64,000 nucleotides of DNA, taken from the NCBI RefSeq assembly GCF_027853335.1, contig NZ_JAFEUS010000002.1, forward strand, positions 1,720,514 to 1,784,513, given 5' to 3'. A program made the translations under genes and the position numbers. The stretch comes from Leucobacter sp. UCMA 4100 (GTDB taxonomy: Bacteria; Actinomycetota; Actinomycetes; Actinomycetales; Microbacteriaceae). The notes beneath the pieces are model-generated. The model searched no databases and was not told the origin of the DNA. It saw only the letters and a program-made list of their open reading frames with translations. Shown here piece after piece: positions 45,110 to 54,224 of the stretch. How positions within the stretch are numbered: position 1 is the first letter of the stretch; every line of letters begins with the position of its first letter.

Positions 45110-46801
45110 CTAGAGGCGCGGCGTGCGCGGCGGCTCGCAGCGGTACGAGCCGGTGGCCTCGAAGGCGAGGCCAAGCTCGAGCAGGGCCTGGTCGTCGTAG
45201 GCCTTGCCCGCGAACGTGAGGCCCATGGGCATTGAGATGTCGTCGAGCGTGCCCATGGGAACCGTGACGGTCGGTATGCCGAGGTGGCGGATCGCGAGGT
45301 TGCCGTTGGCAACCCAGACGCCGTTGCGCCAGCCGGCATCGGCCGATTCAGGGTTCACATCCATGTCTGCCTTGCCGATATCGGCGAGCGCGGGAAAGAC
45401 GACCGCGTCGAGATCGAGCTGGTCCATCCACGCTTCGAGATCAGTGCGACGCGTTTCTTCGAGCCCGAGCACGCCCTCTTCGAGGTGTGCAATCTCGGTG
45501 AAACTTTCGTAGGGGTGCTCGGCAACCTGGGCCGGGTAGGTTGCGATGTCGTCGTCGAAACCGACGTACCGGTCGGGCAGTGCACCCTCGGGGGCAGGGA
45601 AGATCGTGTCGCCGTCGACGAGGGCCAGCGACGACAGCTTCGGGTCGCCGTTGGCCTTGAGGAAGTCGTCCCAGGCCCACGCCGAGAGATCGATGATCTC
45701 GCTGCGTAGAAACTCGGGGCTCACGAGGCCGCGCGTTGCCAGGATGGGGGCCCCGGCACGATCGCCCTCGTAGTTCGTGACGACCGGAAAGTCGACCTCG
45801 ATTACCTCGGCACCCGCAGCCTCGAGCGCCTGACGTGCCCCGTGCCACAGGGCCATGACCGAGTCACGGGTGTCGATGCGCTCGCCGGTTGGGCCGCCGA
45901 TGGTGGTGCCGGTGCCCGCCTCGTCGTCGGCGTTGATGTACATGCGGGGTACGCCGAGTCGCTTGCCACGCAGGTCAGCAGCGCTGAGTTCGACGTACGA
46001 CCTGGGTCGCACCGACGAAGCGCTTGGAATCGGAGCCCAGGGCTGGGCCCGCCAGAAGTCACCGCGCGTTTCGGCGTCGTCGGCGACGATCACGTCGAGC
46101 ACCTCGAGCATGTCGGCCATCGAGCGGGTGTGCGGCACGACCACGTCCATGGTGGGCACGAGCGACCAGTTGCCACGCACCGAGATGACGCCGCGGCTCG
46201 GGGTGTAGGCGCACAGCGCGTTGCAGGCTGCCGGGGCGCGGCCGCTCGACCAGGTCTCTTCGCCGAGCCCGAAGGCGGCGAAGCTCGCGGCGGTTGCGGT
46301 GCCAGAACCGTTCGATGAACCCGAGGCGAAGGCGCTCGTGAGGTATTCGGCGTTGTAAGGGCTCTCTGCCCTGCCGTACACGCCGCGCTGCATGCCGCCG
46401 TTCGCCATGGGCGGCATGTTGGTGAGGCCGAGGCAAATGGCGCCGCCTGCGCGAAGGCGTTCGATCGTGAAGGCGTCGCGCTGGGCGACGAGGTCGGCGA
46501 AGGCGGGCGAGCCCGAGGCAGCGGTGAGGCCGGTTACGAGGTAGCTGTCTTTGGCGGTGTAGGGGATGCCGTCGAGCGGGCCGAGGGTCTTGCCCTCACG
46601 CCTGCGGGCATCGGCCGCCTCAGCTTCAGCGAGCGCCTCGGGGTTGCGAACGACAACCGCGTTGAGTGCGGTTTCAGAGCCGGGGGCATCGTAGGCGTCG
46701 ATGCGCGCGAGGTAGGCGCGCACGAGGTCGACGCTCGTGGTGCTGCCGGCCTCGAGTGCCCCGCGGAGTTCTGCGATTGAGGCTTCAACGACGTCGATCA
46801 T
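45110..46801 (-). CDS. Amidase-signature family hydrolase
   Basis: 563 residues. Ser-cisSer-Lys amidase: catalytic Lys in GIPYTAKDSYL near residue 82, cis-Ser in ASGSSNGSGTATAA near 160, and the nucleophile region EETWSSGRAPAACNAL near 182 (the usual DTGGSIR is altered but a serine remains). The C-terminal half has the normal GIPTVTVPMG. Overlaps the agmatine deiminase gene by 4 bp. In this context it may hydrolyse N-carbamoylputrescine or another amide of the pathway, in place of a nitrilase-type AguB; this is inference. Confidence 0.85.
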   Translation of the reverse strand: MIDVVEASIAELRGALEAGSTTSVDLVRAYLARIDAYDAPGSETALNAVVVRNPEALAEAEAADARRREGKTLGPLDGIPYTAKDSYLVTGLTAASGSPAFADLVAQRDAFTIERLRAGGAICLGLTNMPPMANGGMQRGVYGRAESPYNAEYLTSAFASGSSNGSGTATAASFAAFGLGEETWSSGRAPAACNALCAYTPSRGVISVRGNWSLVPTMDVVVPHTRSMADMLEVLDVIVADDAETRGDFWRAQPWAPIPSASSVRPRSYVELSAADLRGKRLGVPRMYINADDEAGTGTTIGGPTGERIDTRDSVMALWHGARQALEAAGAEVIEVDFPVVTNYEGDRAGAPILATRGLVSPEFLRSEIIDLSAWAWDDFLKANGDPKLSSLALVDGDTIFPAPEGALPDRYVGFDDDIATYPAQVAEHPYESFTEIAHLEEGVLGLEETRRTDLEAWMDQLDLDAVVFPALADIGKADMDVNPESADAGWRNGVWVANGNLAIRHLGIPTVTVPMGTLDDISMPMGLTFAGKAYDDQALLELGLAFEATGSYRCEPPRTPRL

Positions 46802-47838
46802 GAGCGCTCTCCTGTGACGAGTGGTTGCTGTTGGGTGATGCAGTGAATGCCGCCTCCGCGTGCGAAGATCGGCCGGGCATCGACCGTTACGGCTCGACGC
46901 CCGGGGTATGCACGCTCAAGAATATCGCGTGCCCGTGCGTCGGCCTCAGGTTCGCCGAAGCCACACACCACGATGCCGTCATTGACCACGAGGTGGTTGA
47001 GGTAGCTCCAGTCGACAAAGCCCTCATCGTCGCGCAGTTCGGCGGGCGCGGGTACGTCGATCACTTCGAGCGCGCGGCCTGCAGCGTCGGTCTGGCCTTC
47101 CAGCATGACCTTGAGTTCGCGGGTCACTTCGTGGTCGGGGTGCGCGGGGTCGTCCTGGCGGTGCAGAAGCACCTTGCCGGGCGAAGCGAACGCGGCGACA
47201 ATGTCGACGTGGCCGTTCGTGCCGAAGTCGTCGTAGTCGCGGGTGAGGCCGCGGGGCAGCCAGATGGCCTTCGTGGCGCCCAGGGTGCGTGCCATTTCGG
47301 CTTCGACGCGTGCCTTGTTGGCGAAGGGGTTTCGGTTCGGGTCGAGTTGCACCGTCTCGGTGAGCAGCACGGTGCCCTCGCCGTCAACGTGAATGCCGCC
47401 GCCCTCGTTCACGAGCACCGAGCTCACGAGCTCGGCCCCCACCTGTTCGGCGATGATCGGGGCGATGCCCGCCGAGACCTGCCACTCGGCCCACTCGGGT
47501 GCTCCCCAGCCGTTGAAAATCCACGAGACCGCACCGAGCACGCCGGGGCGTTCGTCGTCGATGACGAAGGTTGGGCCGAAGTCCCGCATCCAGAACTCGT
47601 CGAGGGGCGACTCCATGATCTCGACCGCTGAGCCGAGCATGTTCTTTGCGCGGGTCATCTCGGTAGGATCGACGACCATGGTCACGGGCTCGAACTCGGC
47701 GATGGTGAGCGCGGTTTCGCTCCACGACGCGTATGCGGTCTCTGCCTCAGCGGCGTTCTCGCCGAGGGTTATCCCTGCTCGGGGAAACGCCATCCAGGTA
47801 CGTTCGTGTGTGTCACCCTCGTGCGGCATGCGCCAGCC
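46798..47838 (-). CDS. aguA: Agmatine deiminase family protein
   Basis: 346 residues from ATG 47838, which has AAAGGAGAAGAC upstream; the open frame to 47922 lacks a ribosome site. Guanidino-modifying enzyme that turns agmatine into N-carbamoylputrescine. Visible: TWMAFPR, MRDFGPTFVI (Asp near 95), NEGGGIHVDGEGTVLLTE near 148, TNGHVDIVAAF (His-Val-Asp) and the catalytic cysteine in GGGIHCITQQQP near the C-terminus. First gene of the operon, divergent from a TetR gene. Confidence 0.9.
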   Translation of the reverse strand, partial: GWRMPHEGDTHERTWMAFPRAGITLGENAAEAETAYASWSETALTIAEFEPVTMVVDPTEMTRAKNMLGSAVEIMESPLDEFWMRDFGPTFVIDDERPGVLGAVSWIFNGWGAPEWAEWQVSAGIAPIIAEQVGAELVSSVLVNEGGGIHVDGEGTVLLTETVQLDPNRNPFANKARVEAEMARTLGATKAIWLPRGLTRDYDDFGTNGHVDIVAAFASPGKVLLHRQDDPAHPDHEVTRELKVMLEGQTDAAGRALEVIDVPAPAELRDDEGFVDWSYLNHLVVNDGIVVCGFGEPEADARARDILERAYPGRRAVTVDARPIFARGGGIHCITQQQPLVTGERS

Positions 47839-47912
47839 CATGTCTTCTCCTTTGTAGAGCATTTCGTCGTGCGGGTGCCTGTGAGCCCGCCCTCCGCGAA
47901 GAGCCGCGAAGC

Positions 47913-47932
47913 TATTGATCACTCGATCAATA
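47913..47932. promoter_or_regulatory. Predicted TetR operator of the agmatine operon
   Basis: Perfect palindrome TATTGATC-ACTC-GATCAATA midway between the divergent agmatine deiminase and TetR genes, 26 bp before the TetR start. Confidence 0.72.
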
Positions 47933-47958
47933 AGTAATCATCTTACACTGGAGTCATC

Positions 47959-48633
47959 ATGTCAACACCCGCCTCACGCCCTCGCGTTCGCAAAACACCC
48001 GACCAGCGATCGGACGAGATCCACACCGCAGCCGCAGCGCTCGCTCGCGAAGCGGGCCTCTCTGCGCTCACGCTGCGCTCGGTCGCAACGCGCGCTGGCG
48101 TCGCGCCGGGGCTCGTCGCCCACTACGCGGGCACCATGGAAGAACTCGTTGCCCGAACTTTTCGAGAACTCGTGAGTTCAGAGCTCGAAGAGGTGCTGAC
48201 CGAGGCGAGGCAGGTGACGGGCGGGCCGGCGAGGCTCGCGCGCATGATCGCGACCGTGCTGCGTCGTGACCACAACGACATCACGCTCGTGTGGGTTGAC
48301 GCGTGGTCGCTTGGCCGGGGCAGCAAGGCGCTCTCGCTCATGATCGATGAGCAGATGGGTGATTGGCAGCGTGGCATTACCGAGATCATCGCCGAGGGGC
48401 GGGCCGAGGGGGTGTTTCGCCTCGATGATGAAGAAGCCGTTGCCTGGCACATTCTTGCGATGATCGACGGTATGGCCGCCCACGCACTCGCGCGTGGAAC
48501 CGACGCGGCACTCTTCGCGAGCCGTCTCGCCGAGGCGTGCGAAACGCTCGTTGGTGCGAGGCCGGGGCTCATTCAGGAGCGACTGGAGCCCATGCTCGGT
48601 GACGAGGGGCAGAGCGCTGCAGCTGCGGTCTAA
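47959..48633 (+). CDS. TetR-family regulator of the agmatine operon
   Basis: 224 residues. Helix-turn-helix in SDEIHTAAAALAREAGLSAL and TRAGVAPGLVAHYAGTMEEL (residues about 12-60). The C-terminal domain (GPARLARMIATVLRRDHNDI; AWHILAMIDGMAAHALARGT) resembles the BetI-like group. It probably senses agmatine or a polyamine. The stop overlaps the convergent small membrane-protein gene by 4 bp. Confidence 0.88.
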   Translation: MSTPASRPRVRKTPDQRSDEIHTAAAALAREAGLSALTLRSVATRAGVAPGLVAHYAGTMEELVARTFRELVSSELEEVLTEARQVTGGPARLARMIATVLRRDHNDITLVWVDAWSLGRGSKALSLMIDEQMGDWQRGITEIIAEGRAEGVFRLDDEEAVAWHILAMIDGMAAHALARGTDAALFASRLAEACETLVGARPGLIQERLEPMLGDEGQSAAAAV

Positions 48634-48815
48634 CCCCGCTTGCGCAGCATCCCGATCGAGAAACCCACGCACGCGCCCAGCGCAAAACCGATTGCGGCGC
48701 CGACATCAACGGAATCCCAGCTGAGCCCGAGCAGCGCGCCCGCGCCACCGCCGACGATTGCGCCGCCGAGCACCCAGCCGGTTGACGACTGAAATAGCCG
48801 ATTGTTCTCTGACAT
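48630..48815 (-). CDS. Small glycine-zipper membrane protein
   Basis: 61 residues. Two glycine-rich hydrophobic stretches (GWVLGGAIVGGGAGALLG and GAAIGFALGACVGFSIG) end in basic MLRKRG, the pattern of small glycine-zipper inner-membrane proteins. No known function. Confidence 0.65.
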   Translation of the reverse strand: MSENNRLFQSSTGWVLGGAIVGGGAGALLGLSWDSVDVGAAIGFALGACVGFSIGMLRKRG

Positions 48816-48905
48816 ACCGCCAGCCTACAGAGAAACGGGCAAAGGTGAACGAGCCATGCGGCGTTTGGCCTTGCCCTGTGAGGGCGGGCCTTGAGGGGCC
48901 GCTCG

Positions 48906-49571
48906 CTAGGGGAGCGGAACCGGGTCGATGGGAGGGTTGATCGCGGGCACGTCGATGTAGCCCGAAAGCAGCACCTCGTCGACGACCTGATCGGGGTTTT
49001 CGAGACCGAGTGACGCGAGGCCCAGGCGAATGAAACGCAGACGCTTGCGGCGGTTCTGCGGCGTGGGGGTGCGGCTCGGGATGAGGGTGGTGCCGATGTT
49101 TGTCGCGAGCATGAACTCACCGAACTCTTCGACATCGACCTCGGGGGCGATCTGGCCGCTGTCCTGGGCCTGCTTGAGGAACGAGACGAGGCCGTCGAGC
49201 CACTCGAAGATGAGCTCTGAGATGGCGCTCGGCGGTGCCCCACGGTCGGTGAGCAGTACGAGTGTCGAGGCGACGCACACGTTCTTCGCGGCGATCGCGC
49301 TCAGCTGCACGAGGTAGGCGACTGCCGCGTGAATGCCGCTGTTCGGAAACGCGGCCCGGGTCACCCGGTCAGAGTCTTCGATGGCCTGGCTCAGCTGTTC
49401 GCCGAGGCCTGAGAGCAGCTCATCTTTGGTCGGGAAGTGGTGGGCGAGTGCGCCCTTCGTCAAGCCAAGGCGGCCTGCCACCGACGAGAGCGTTGCTGCG
49501 GCATACCCGCGTTCGACGAACTCTTGGGCGGCGGCCTCAAGAATTTGTTGGCGTTTCTGTTGTGCGGTCAA
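48906..49571 (-). CDS. TetR-family regulator
   Basis: 221 residues. N-terminal helix-turn-helix KRQQILEAAAQEFVERGYAA, then RLGLTKGALAHHFPTKDELL, close to the gamma-butyrolactone-receptor type (ScbR-like), whose C-terminal half has a similar length. Same strand as the DD-carboxypeptidase gene upstream, 81 bp away. Target unknown; I see no palindrome of the kind found at the two other TetR loci. Confidence 0.82.
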   Translation of the reverse strand: MTAQQKRQQILEAAAQEFVERGYAAATLSSVAGRLGLTKGALAHHFPTKDELLSGLGEQLSQAIEDSDRVTRAAFPNSGIHAAVAYLVQLSAIAAKNVCVASTLVLLTDRGAPPSAISELIFEWLDGLVSFLKQAQDSGQIAPEVDVEEFGEFMLATNIGTTLIPSRTPTPQNRRKRLRFIRLGLASLGLENPDQVVDEVLLSGYIDVPAINPPIDPVPLP

Positions 49572-49652
49572 TTGGGTCCCCCTCGGTCAACCACTGTAGC
49601 GAAAGAGCTTGTGAAAATATGAACGCGAAAATGCGAGAAGATAGCGAGCATT

Positions 49653-50906
49653 TTAGCGGAAGAGTACGTCACCAGGGTGGGTTACACGCCACCACAGGTC
49701 AGGTTGGGTGAGCGGGGCTGTGGTGACGAGCTCGATCTGCTCTTCGCCCGCCGGTGTTGAGACGGTCATTGTGCCCACCGTGGCACCGCTTTTGGCGGTT
49801 TCTGGCGTCGTGACGGTAAGGCCCTCGCGGGTCACGCTTTCGCCGGGCAAAAGGGTCACCTCGGCCGCTGCGTCGGCAGCCGTGACCTCGATGGTGGCGC
49901 CCGACCAGTCGGTGAGCGTGCCGAGTAGCTCGCCCGCCTGGAGCGGGGCGACCGAGAGGGGGAGCTTGTCGAGCTCGCCGAGCATCTCGCGACCAGAGCT
50001 GGCTCGTTCTCGCAAAGACCCGCGGCCCATCGTTGCCGAGATTTGATCGTAGCTGCGCCCGTTGCTCGTGCGCTCTTGCGCGACGAGCAGATTGAAGCCG
50101 GCCGAGAGCGACCGCCCGGTCTTGATGCCGAGAATGCCCTGCTCAACACCGAGCAGGGGGTTGGTGTTCTCGACGTAGCCGGCACCCTCGACGTAGGCCG
50201 ACTCCTGCGTGATGAACTGGGTGATCACGGGGTCTTTGAGGGCGATGCGGCCCACGCGAACGAGGTCGCTCGGGCTTGCCTTATTGCCCTCGTCCATGCC
50301 CGAGGGCTCGCGAAACTCGATCGAGTCGAGCCCGTTTTTCTCGGCCCAGGCGTGCACAGCGGCGACGAATGCATCGTTGCTGTCAAAGACGGTGTAGGCG
50401 TATGCGGTCACCATGTCGTTTGCCGAGGGGAGGAAGATGAGGGTGAAAAGATCGGTGAGCGGTATCTCGGTGCCGACGGGCATAGGAAACGCGACGCCCT
50501 CATCGGCGATGAAGGCCTCCTGGCGCTCGCGATCGGCCTGGGTCCACGTGTAGGTGCCCCACGTCGAAAGGTCGGGGTCGAGCGGGGCCGCATCAAGGCA
50601 GACCAAGACCGTAATGAGCTTGGAAATGCTCGCGAGCGGGTAGGCGGTCTCGTCGTTCGACCACACGGTGTCTTGCTCGGCGAAGCCGACGGCGGTGGGC
50701 TTGGGTTTTGCGAGCACCATCTCGTGCGCCTGGGTATCGCCGTGGTGGATCGGGGCCAGTGCCCCCTCTGCCTCAGCGAACGTCGGCTTGATCGGTGGCG
50801 CGGCCGCGACCGCGGCGACGTAGCCGCCGCCAGCGAGCAGCAGCGCGCAGGTGACCGAGAGTGTGACGAGAAGGGGCTTCTTGCTCCTGCTGCTTGGTGA
50901 ATTCAT
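49653..50906 (-). CDS. D-alanyl-D-alanine carboxypeptidase, S11 family
   Basis: 417 residues from ATG 50906, which has GAGAGGG upstream; the frame is open to 51032. A basic N-terminus and hydrophobic segment (LLVTLSVTCALLLAGGGYVA) anchor or export it. The three active-site motifs are intact: SISK in YPLASISKLITVL near residue 108, SAN in FLPSANDMVTAY near 178 and KTG in GILGIKTGRSLSAGF near 280. The C-terminal 130 residues are beta-rich. It trims pentapeptides in peptidoglycan. Confidence 0.9.
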   Translation of the reverse strand: MNSPSSRSKKPLLVTLSVTCALLLAGGGYVAAVAAAPPIKPTFAEAEGALAPIHHGDTQAHEMVLAKPKPTAVGFAEQDTVWSNDETAYPLASISKLITVLVCLDAAPLDPDLSTWGTYTWTQADRERQEAFIADEGVAFPMPVGTEIPLTDLFTLIFLPSANDMVTAYAYTVFDSNDAFVAAVHAWAEKNGLDSIEFREPSGMDEGNKASPSDLVRVGRIALKDPVITQFITQESAYVEGAGYVENTNPLLGVEQGILGIKTGRSLSAGFNLLVAQERTSNGRSYDQISATMGRGSLRERASSGREMLGELDKLPLSVAPLQAGELLGTLTDWSGATIEVTAADAAAEVTLLPGESVTREGLTVTTPETAKSGATVGTMTVSTPAGEEQIELVTTAPLTQPDLWWRVTHPGDVLFR

Positions 50907-51022
50907 GAGCCCTCTCGGCCATTGCGGGAGCGCGAGGCCCGGCTGTTGTCTTGACGTATCGTACCAGGCGAGGTGTTGATATGGGGGTAAAAGAGTAGAG
51001 AAATTGTGGGCAGTTTGATAAA

Positions 51023-51043
51023 CTTGAGTCAACTAAGCTCAAG
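51023..51043 (+). promoter_or_regulatory. HAIR element (HspR-binding site)
   Basis: CTTGAGT-CAACTAA-GCTCAAG matches the HAIR consensus CTTGAGT-N7-ACTCAAG with one mismatch, 29 bp before clpB. It predicts repression by HspR and induction by heat. Confidence 0.87.
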
Positions 51044-51071
51044 TTTGAAATGGACAGCGAAAGGAGCGCCC

Positions 51072-53240
51072 ATGCAACCAGGAATGCAGCCGCAGCAGCA
51101 AGAAGAACCGCAGTCTGCGCTCGAACAATTTGGCATTAACCTCACCGAGGTCGCCCGAACCGGAAAGCTTGATCCGGTGATTGGTCGCGATGCCGAGATT
51201 CGCCGTGTGAGCCAGGTGCTCACGAGGCGCACCAAGAACAACCCCGTGCTCATCGGCGAGCCCGGCGTCGGTAAAACGGCCGTCGTCGAGGGGCTCGCCC
51301 AGCGCATCGTTGCGGGCGACGTCGCCGAGTCACTGCGCGATAAAGAACTCATCTCACTCGATATCTCGGCGCTCGTTGCGGGAGCCAAGTACCGGGGTGA
51401 GTTCGAAGAGCGCATGAAGGCCGTGCTCAAAGAAATTCATGACAGTGATGGCAAGATCATCACCTTCATTGACGAGCTGCACACGCTCATGGGCGCTGGC
51501 GGCGGTGAATCGTCGGTGGCCGCATCGCAGATGCTGAAGCCCATGCTCGCCCGTGGTGAGCTGCGCCTCATTGGCGCGACAACGCTTGACGAGTACCGCG
51601 AGTACATCGAGGCTGACGCGGCCCTTGAACGTCGCTTTCAGCAGGTGTACGTCGGCGAGCCAAGTGTTGAAGACTCGGTCGCGATCTTGCGTGGGCTCAA
51701 GGAGCGCTACGAGGCGCACCACAAGGTGACGATCGCCGACTCGGCGCTCGTTGCCGCCGCCGCGCTCTCGAACCGCTACATCACGTCGCGTCAGTTGCCC
51801 GATAAGGCGATTGACCTCATCGACGAAGCGGCGAGCCGGCTCCGCATGGAGATTGATAGCGCACCGATTGAGATCGACGAACTGCGCCGCGCGGTCGACC
51901 GGATGAAACTCGAAGAAATGGCACTCAAGGGTGAAAAGGACGACGCCTCGAAAGAGCGCCTCGCGCACCTGCGCGAAACGCTCGCCGAGCAGCAGGAGAA
52001 ACTGCGCGTGCTCGAAACGAAGTGGGAAGAGGAGCGCTCGGGGCTCAATAAGCTCGGTGAGTTGCGTGAGCAGCTTGACCGCGCGAAGGTGCGGGCTGAT
52101 CTCGCGCAGCGCGAGGGACGTCTCGAGGAGGCTTCGCGCCTGCTCTACGGTGAGATTCCGCTGCTTGAGCGCCAGCTGGGCGAGGCCGAACGCCGCGAGC
52201 ACGAGCTTTCGGGCGAGCGCATGATCAACGATCAGGTGACCGACGAAGACATCGCCGGCGTGGTCGCCGCCTGGACGGGCGTTCCCGTCGGCAAGCTCAT
52301 GCAGGGCGAGACCGAAAAGCTCCTCGCGCTTGAAGCCGAGCTTGGTCAGCGACTCGTCGGTCAGGAAGACGCGGTCAAGGCCGTGGCCGACGCGGTCCGT
52401 CGCAGCCGCGCTGGCGTATCAGACCCGAACCGGCCCACCGGCTCATTCATGTTCCTTGGGCCCACCGGCGTCGGCAAGACCGAGCTCGCGAAAGCGCTCG
52501 CCGAGTTTCTCTTTGACGACGAGCGCGCCATCGTGCGTATCGATATGTCAGAGTACGGCGAGAAACACTCGGTGTCGCGTCTTGTGGGAGCCCCTCCCGG
52601 CTACATCGGCTATGAACAGGGCGGTCAGCTCACCGAAGCGGTGCGGCGCAGGCCGTACTCGGTGGTGCTGCTCGACGAGGTCGAGAAGGCGCACCCCGAG
52701 GTGTTCGACGTGCTCCTGCAGGTGCTTGACGACGGGCGCCTCACCGACGGTCAGGGGCGCACGGTCGACTTTCGCAACGTCATTCTCATTCTCACCTCGA
52801 ACCTCGGCAGTCAGTTTCTTGTTGACCCGGCACTCAGCTGGGAAGAGAAGGAGCTCGCCGTCGGTGAGGCGGTGCGCCAGGCTTTCAAGCCCGAGTTCAT
52901 CAACCGTCTCGACGAGATCGCGATCTTCAGGCCCCTGTCTGAAGACAACCTTGCCCACATCGTGGGTATCTCGGTCGACCGCCTGCGCTCGAGGCTCGAG
53001 GGCAAGCGTCTCGAGATCGAGGTGAGCGACGAGGCCCGCAACTGGCTCGCTAGGCGCGGCTACGATCCGCTCTACGGTGCGCGGCCGCTGCGACGCCTCA
53101 TGCAGACCGAGATTGATGACCGTCTCGCGAGGGGCATTCTCGCCGGCGAAATTCACGATGGCGATCACGTGAGCGTCACGGTCGCGGGCGACGGCGAATC
53201 GCTCGAGGTTGTGAGCGAGAGGCCGCGATCCGCAGAATAA
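51072..53240 (+). CDS. clpB: ClpB-type disaggregase without N-terminal domain
   Basis: 722 residues from ATG 51072 (AAAGGAGCGCCC upstream). AAA+ disaggregase working with DnaK. First AAA domain: GEPGVGKT at 62-69, [12 protein letters not shown] near 133. A long coiled M-domain (about 300-400) marks ClpB rather than ClpC or ClpA. Second AAA domain: [11 protein letters not shown] near 467, [14 protein letters not shown] near 535, and the C-terminal [15 protein letters not shown]. The 150-residue Clp_N domain is absent, replaced by about 20 Gln/Pro-rich residues. The upstream HAIR site predicts HspR control. Confidence 0.93.
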   Translation: MQPGMQPQQQEEPQSALEQFGINLTEVARTGKLDPVIGRDAEIRRVSQVLTRRTKNNPVLIGEPGVGKTAVVEGLAQRIVAGDVAESLRDKELISLDISALVAGAKYRGEFEERMKAVLKEIHDSDGKIITFIDELHTLMGAGGGESSVAASQMLKPMLARGELRLIGATTLDEYREYIEADAALERRFQQVYVGEPSVEDSVAILRGLKERYEAHHKVTIADSALVAAAALSNRYITSRQLPDKAIDLIDEAASRLRMEIDSAPIEIDELRRAVDRMKLEEMALKGEKDDASKERLAHLRETLAEQQEKLRVLETKWEEERSGLNKLGELREQLDRAKVRADLAQREGRLEEASRLLYGEIPLLERQLGEAERREHELSGERMINDQVTDEDIAGVVAAWTGVPVGKLMQGETEKLLALEAELGQRLVGQEDAVKAVADAVRRSRAGVSDPNRPTGSFMFLGPTGVGKTELAKALAEFLFDDERAIVRIDMSEYGEKHSVSRLVGAPPGYIGYEQGGQLTEAVRRRPYSVVLLDEVEKAHPEVFDVLLQVLDDGRLTDGQGRTVDFRNVILILTSNLGSQFLVDPALSWEEKELAVGEAVRQAFKPEFINRLDEIAIFRPLSEDNLAHIVGISVDRLRSRLEGKRLEIEVSDEARNWLARRGYDPLYGARPLRRLMQTEIDDRLARGILAGEIHDGDHVSVTVAGDGESLEVVSERPRSAE

Positions 53241-53282
53241 TGATCACAAAACGGTAACGAAACGAGGTAAGCTGGCGCCATC

Positions 53283-54170
53283 GTGATGAAGCGAGGGGGT
53301 CAGGTGCAGTTTCGAAGCAACGGGAGCGGGCGTCGACGCGCCGTCGTGATCGGGGCTGTCGCGGCACTGGTGTGCTCGGCAGCCCTCGGCACGGCGGCGC
53401 TCGCCGCGACCGCCCAACCCAACGCGCACCGTGCGCTCAAGGCCGACGGTGTTGGCGTGATTGCGCACCGAGGCGCGGCCTCTGCGGCGCCCGAGAACAC
53501 GCTCGCGAGCGTGCGCTACGGGCTCGAGCAAGACGTCGACTTTGTTGAGATTGACGTGCGGCTCACCAAAGACAACGTGCCGGTGCTCATGCACGACTCC
53601 CGCGTCGACCGAACCACGAACGGTGCGGGTGAGGTCTCGAAGCTCACCCACCGCCAGATCGCAAAACTCGACGCGGGAAGCTGGTTCAGCCGCGAATACC
53701 GCGGCGAGCCCGTGCCAACCTTCGACGACTTTCTCGACGTGTTTGTGCCGGCACGCTCGCTCGCCTTCGTCGAGCTCAAGGGAACTTGGCGGCCCACCGA
53801 GATCAAGGCGTTACTCGGCGAGGTCGAGAAGCGGGAGGCGAGCGAGCGCATCGTTTGGCAAAGCTTTGACGAGACGACCATGCGAAGGCTCACCGAGGCA
53901 AGCCCAGGGGCCGCGCGGGTCAAGCTCACCAAGAGCATTGACGACGATCTCGTGAGCCTCGTCGACGAACTCGACATCGACGGTATTGGTGCGGGGCTCG
54001 ACCTCATCGAGCAGCATCTCGACACCGTACATACGCTCTCCGGCGAGGGTGTTGCGACCTTCGCCTATACGCTCAACGACGAGATCGCGTGGGAGGCCGC
54101 TGAGACCGCCGGGGTCGACCTCATCGTGACCGATAGCGTACCTGAATTGCAGGAGTGGCTTGATCGTTAA
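53283..54170 (+). CDS. Glycerophosphodiester phosphodiesterase, exported
   Basis: 295 residues (GTG 53283; the next codon is ATG). The N-terminus is basic then hydrophobic (AVVIGAVAALVCSAALGTAA), so secreted or anchored. GDPD motifs: VIAHRGAASAAPENT near residue 60, VEIDVRLTKDNVPVLMHD near 88-105 (metal Glu, Asp and catalytic His), FVELKGTW near 160 and the C-terminal FAYTLNDEIAWE with VDLIVTD. Hydrolyses glycerophosphodiesters to glycerol 3-phosphate. Confidence 0.9.
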   Translation: MMKRGGQVQFRSNGSGRRRAVVIGAVAALVCSAALGTAALAATAQPNAHRALKADGVGVIAHRGAASAAPENTLASVRYGLEQDVDFVEIDVRLTKDNVPVLMHDSRVDRTTNGAGEVSKLTHRQIAKLDAGSWFSREYRGEPVPTFDDFLDVFVPARSLAFVELKGTWRPTEIKALLGEVEKREASERIVWQSFDETTMRRLTEASPGAARVKLTKSIDDDLVSLVDELDIDGIGAGLDLIEQHLDTVHTLSGEGVATFAYTLNDEIAWEAAETAGVDLIVTDSVPELQEWLDR

Positions 54171-54224
54171 GGTTCGTGCGCGAGGATGAGAAGTGTTACC
54201 AACAATGAAGAAGGGACGCACGAC

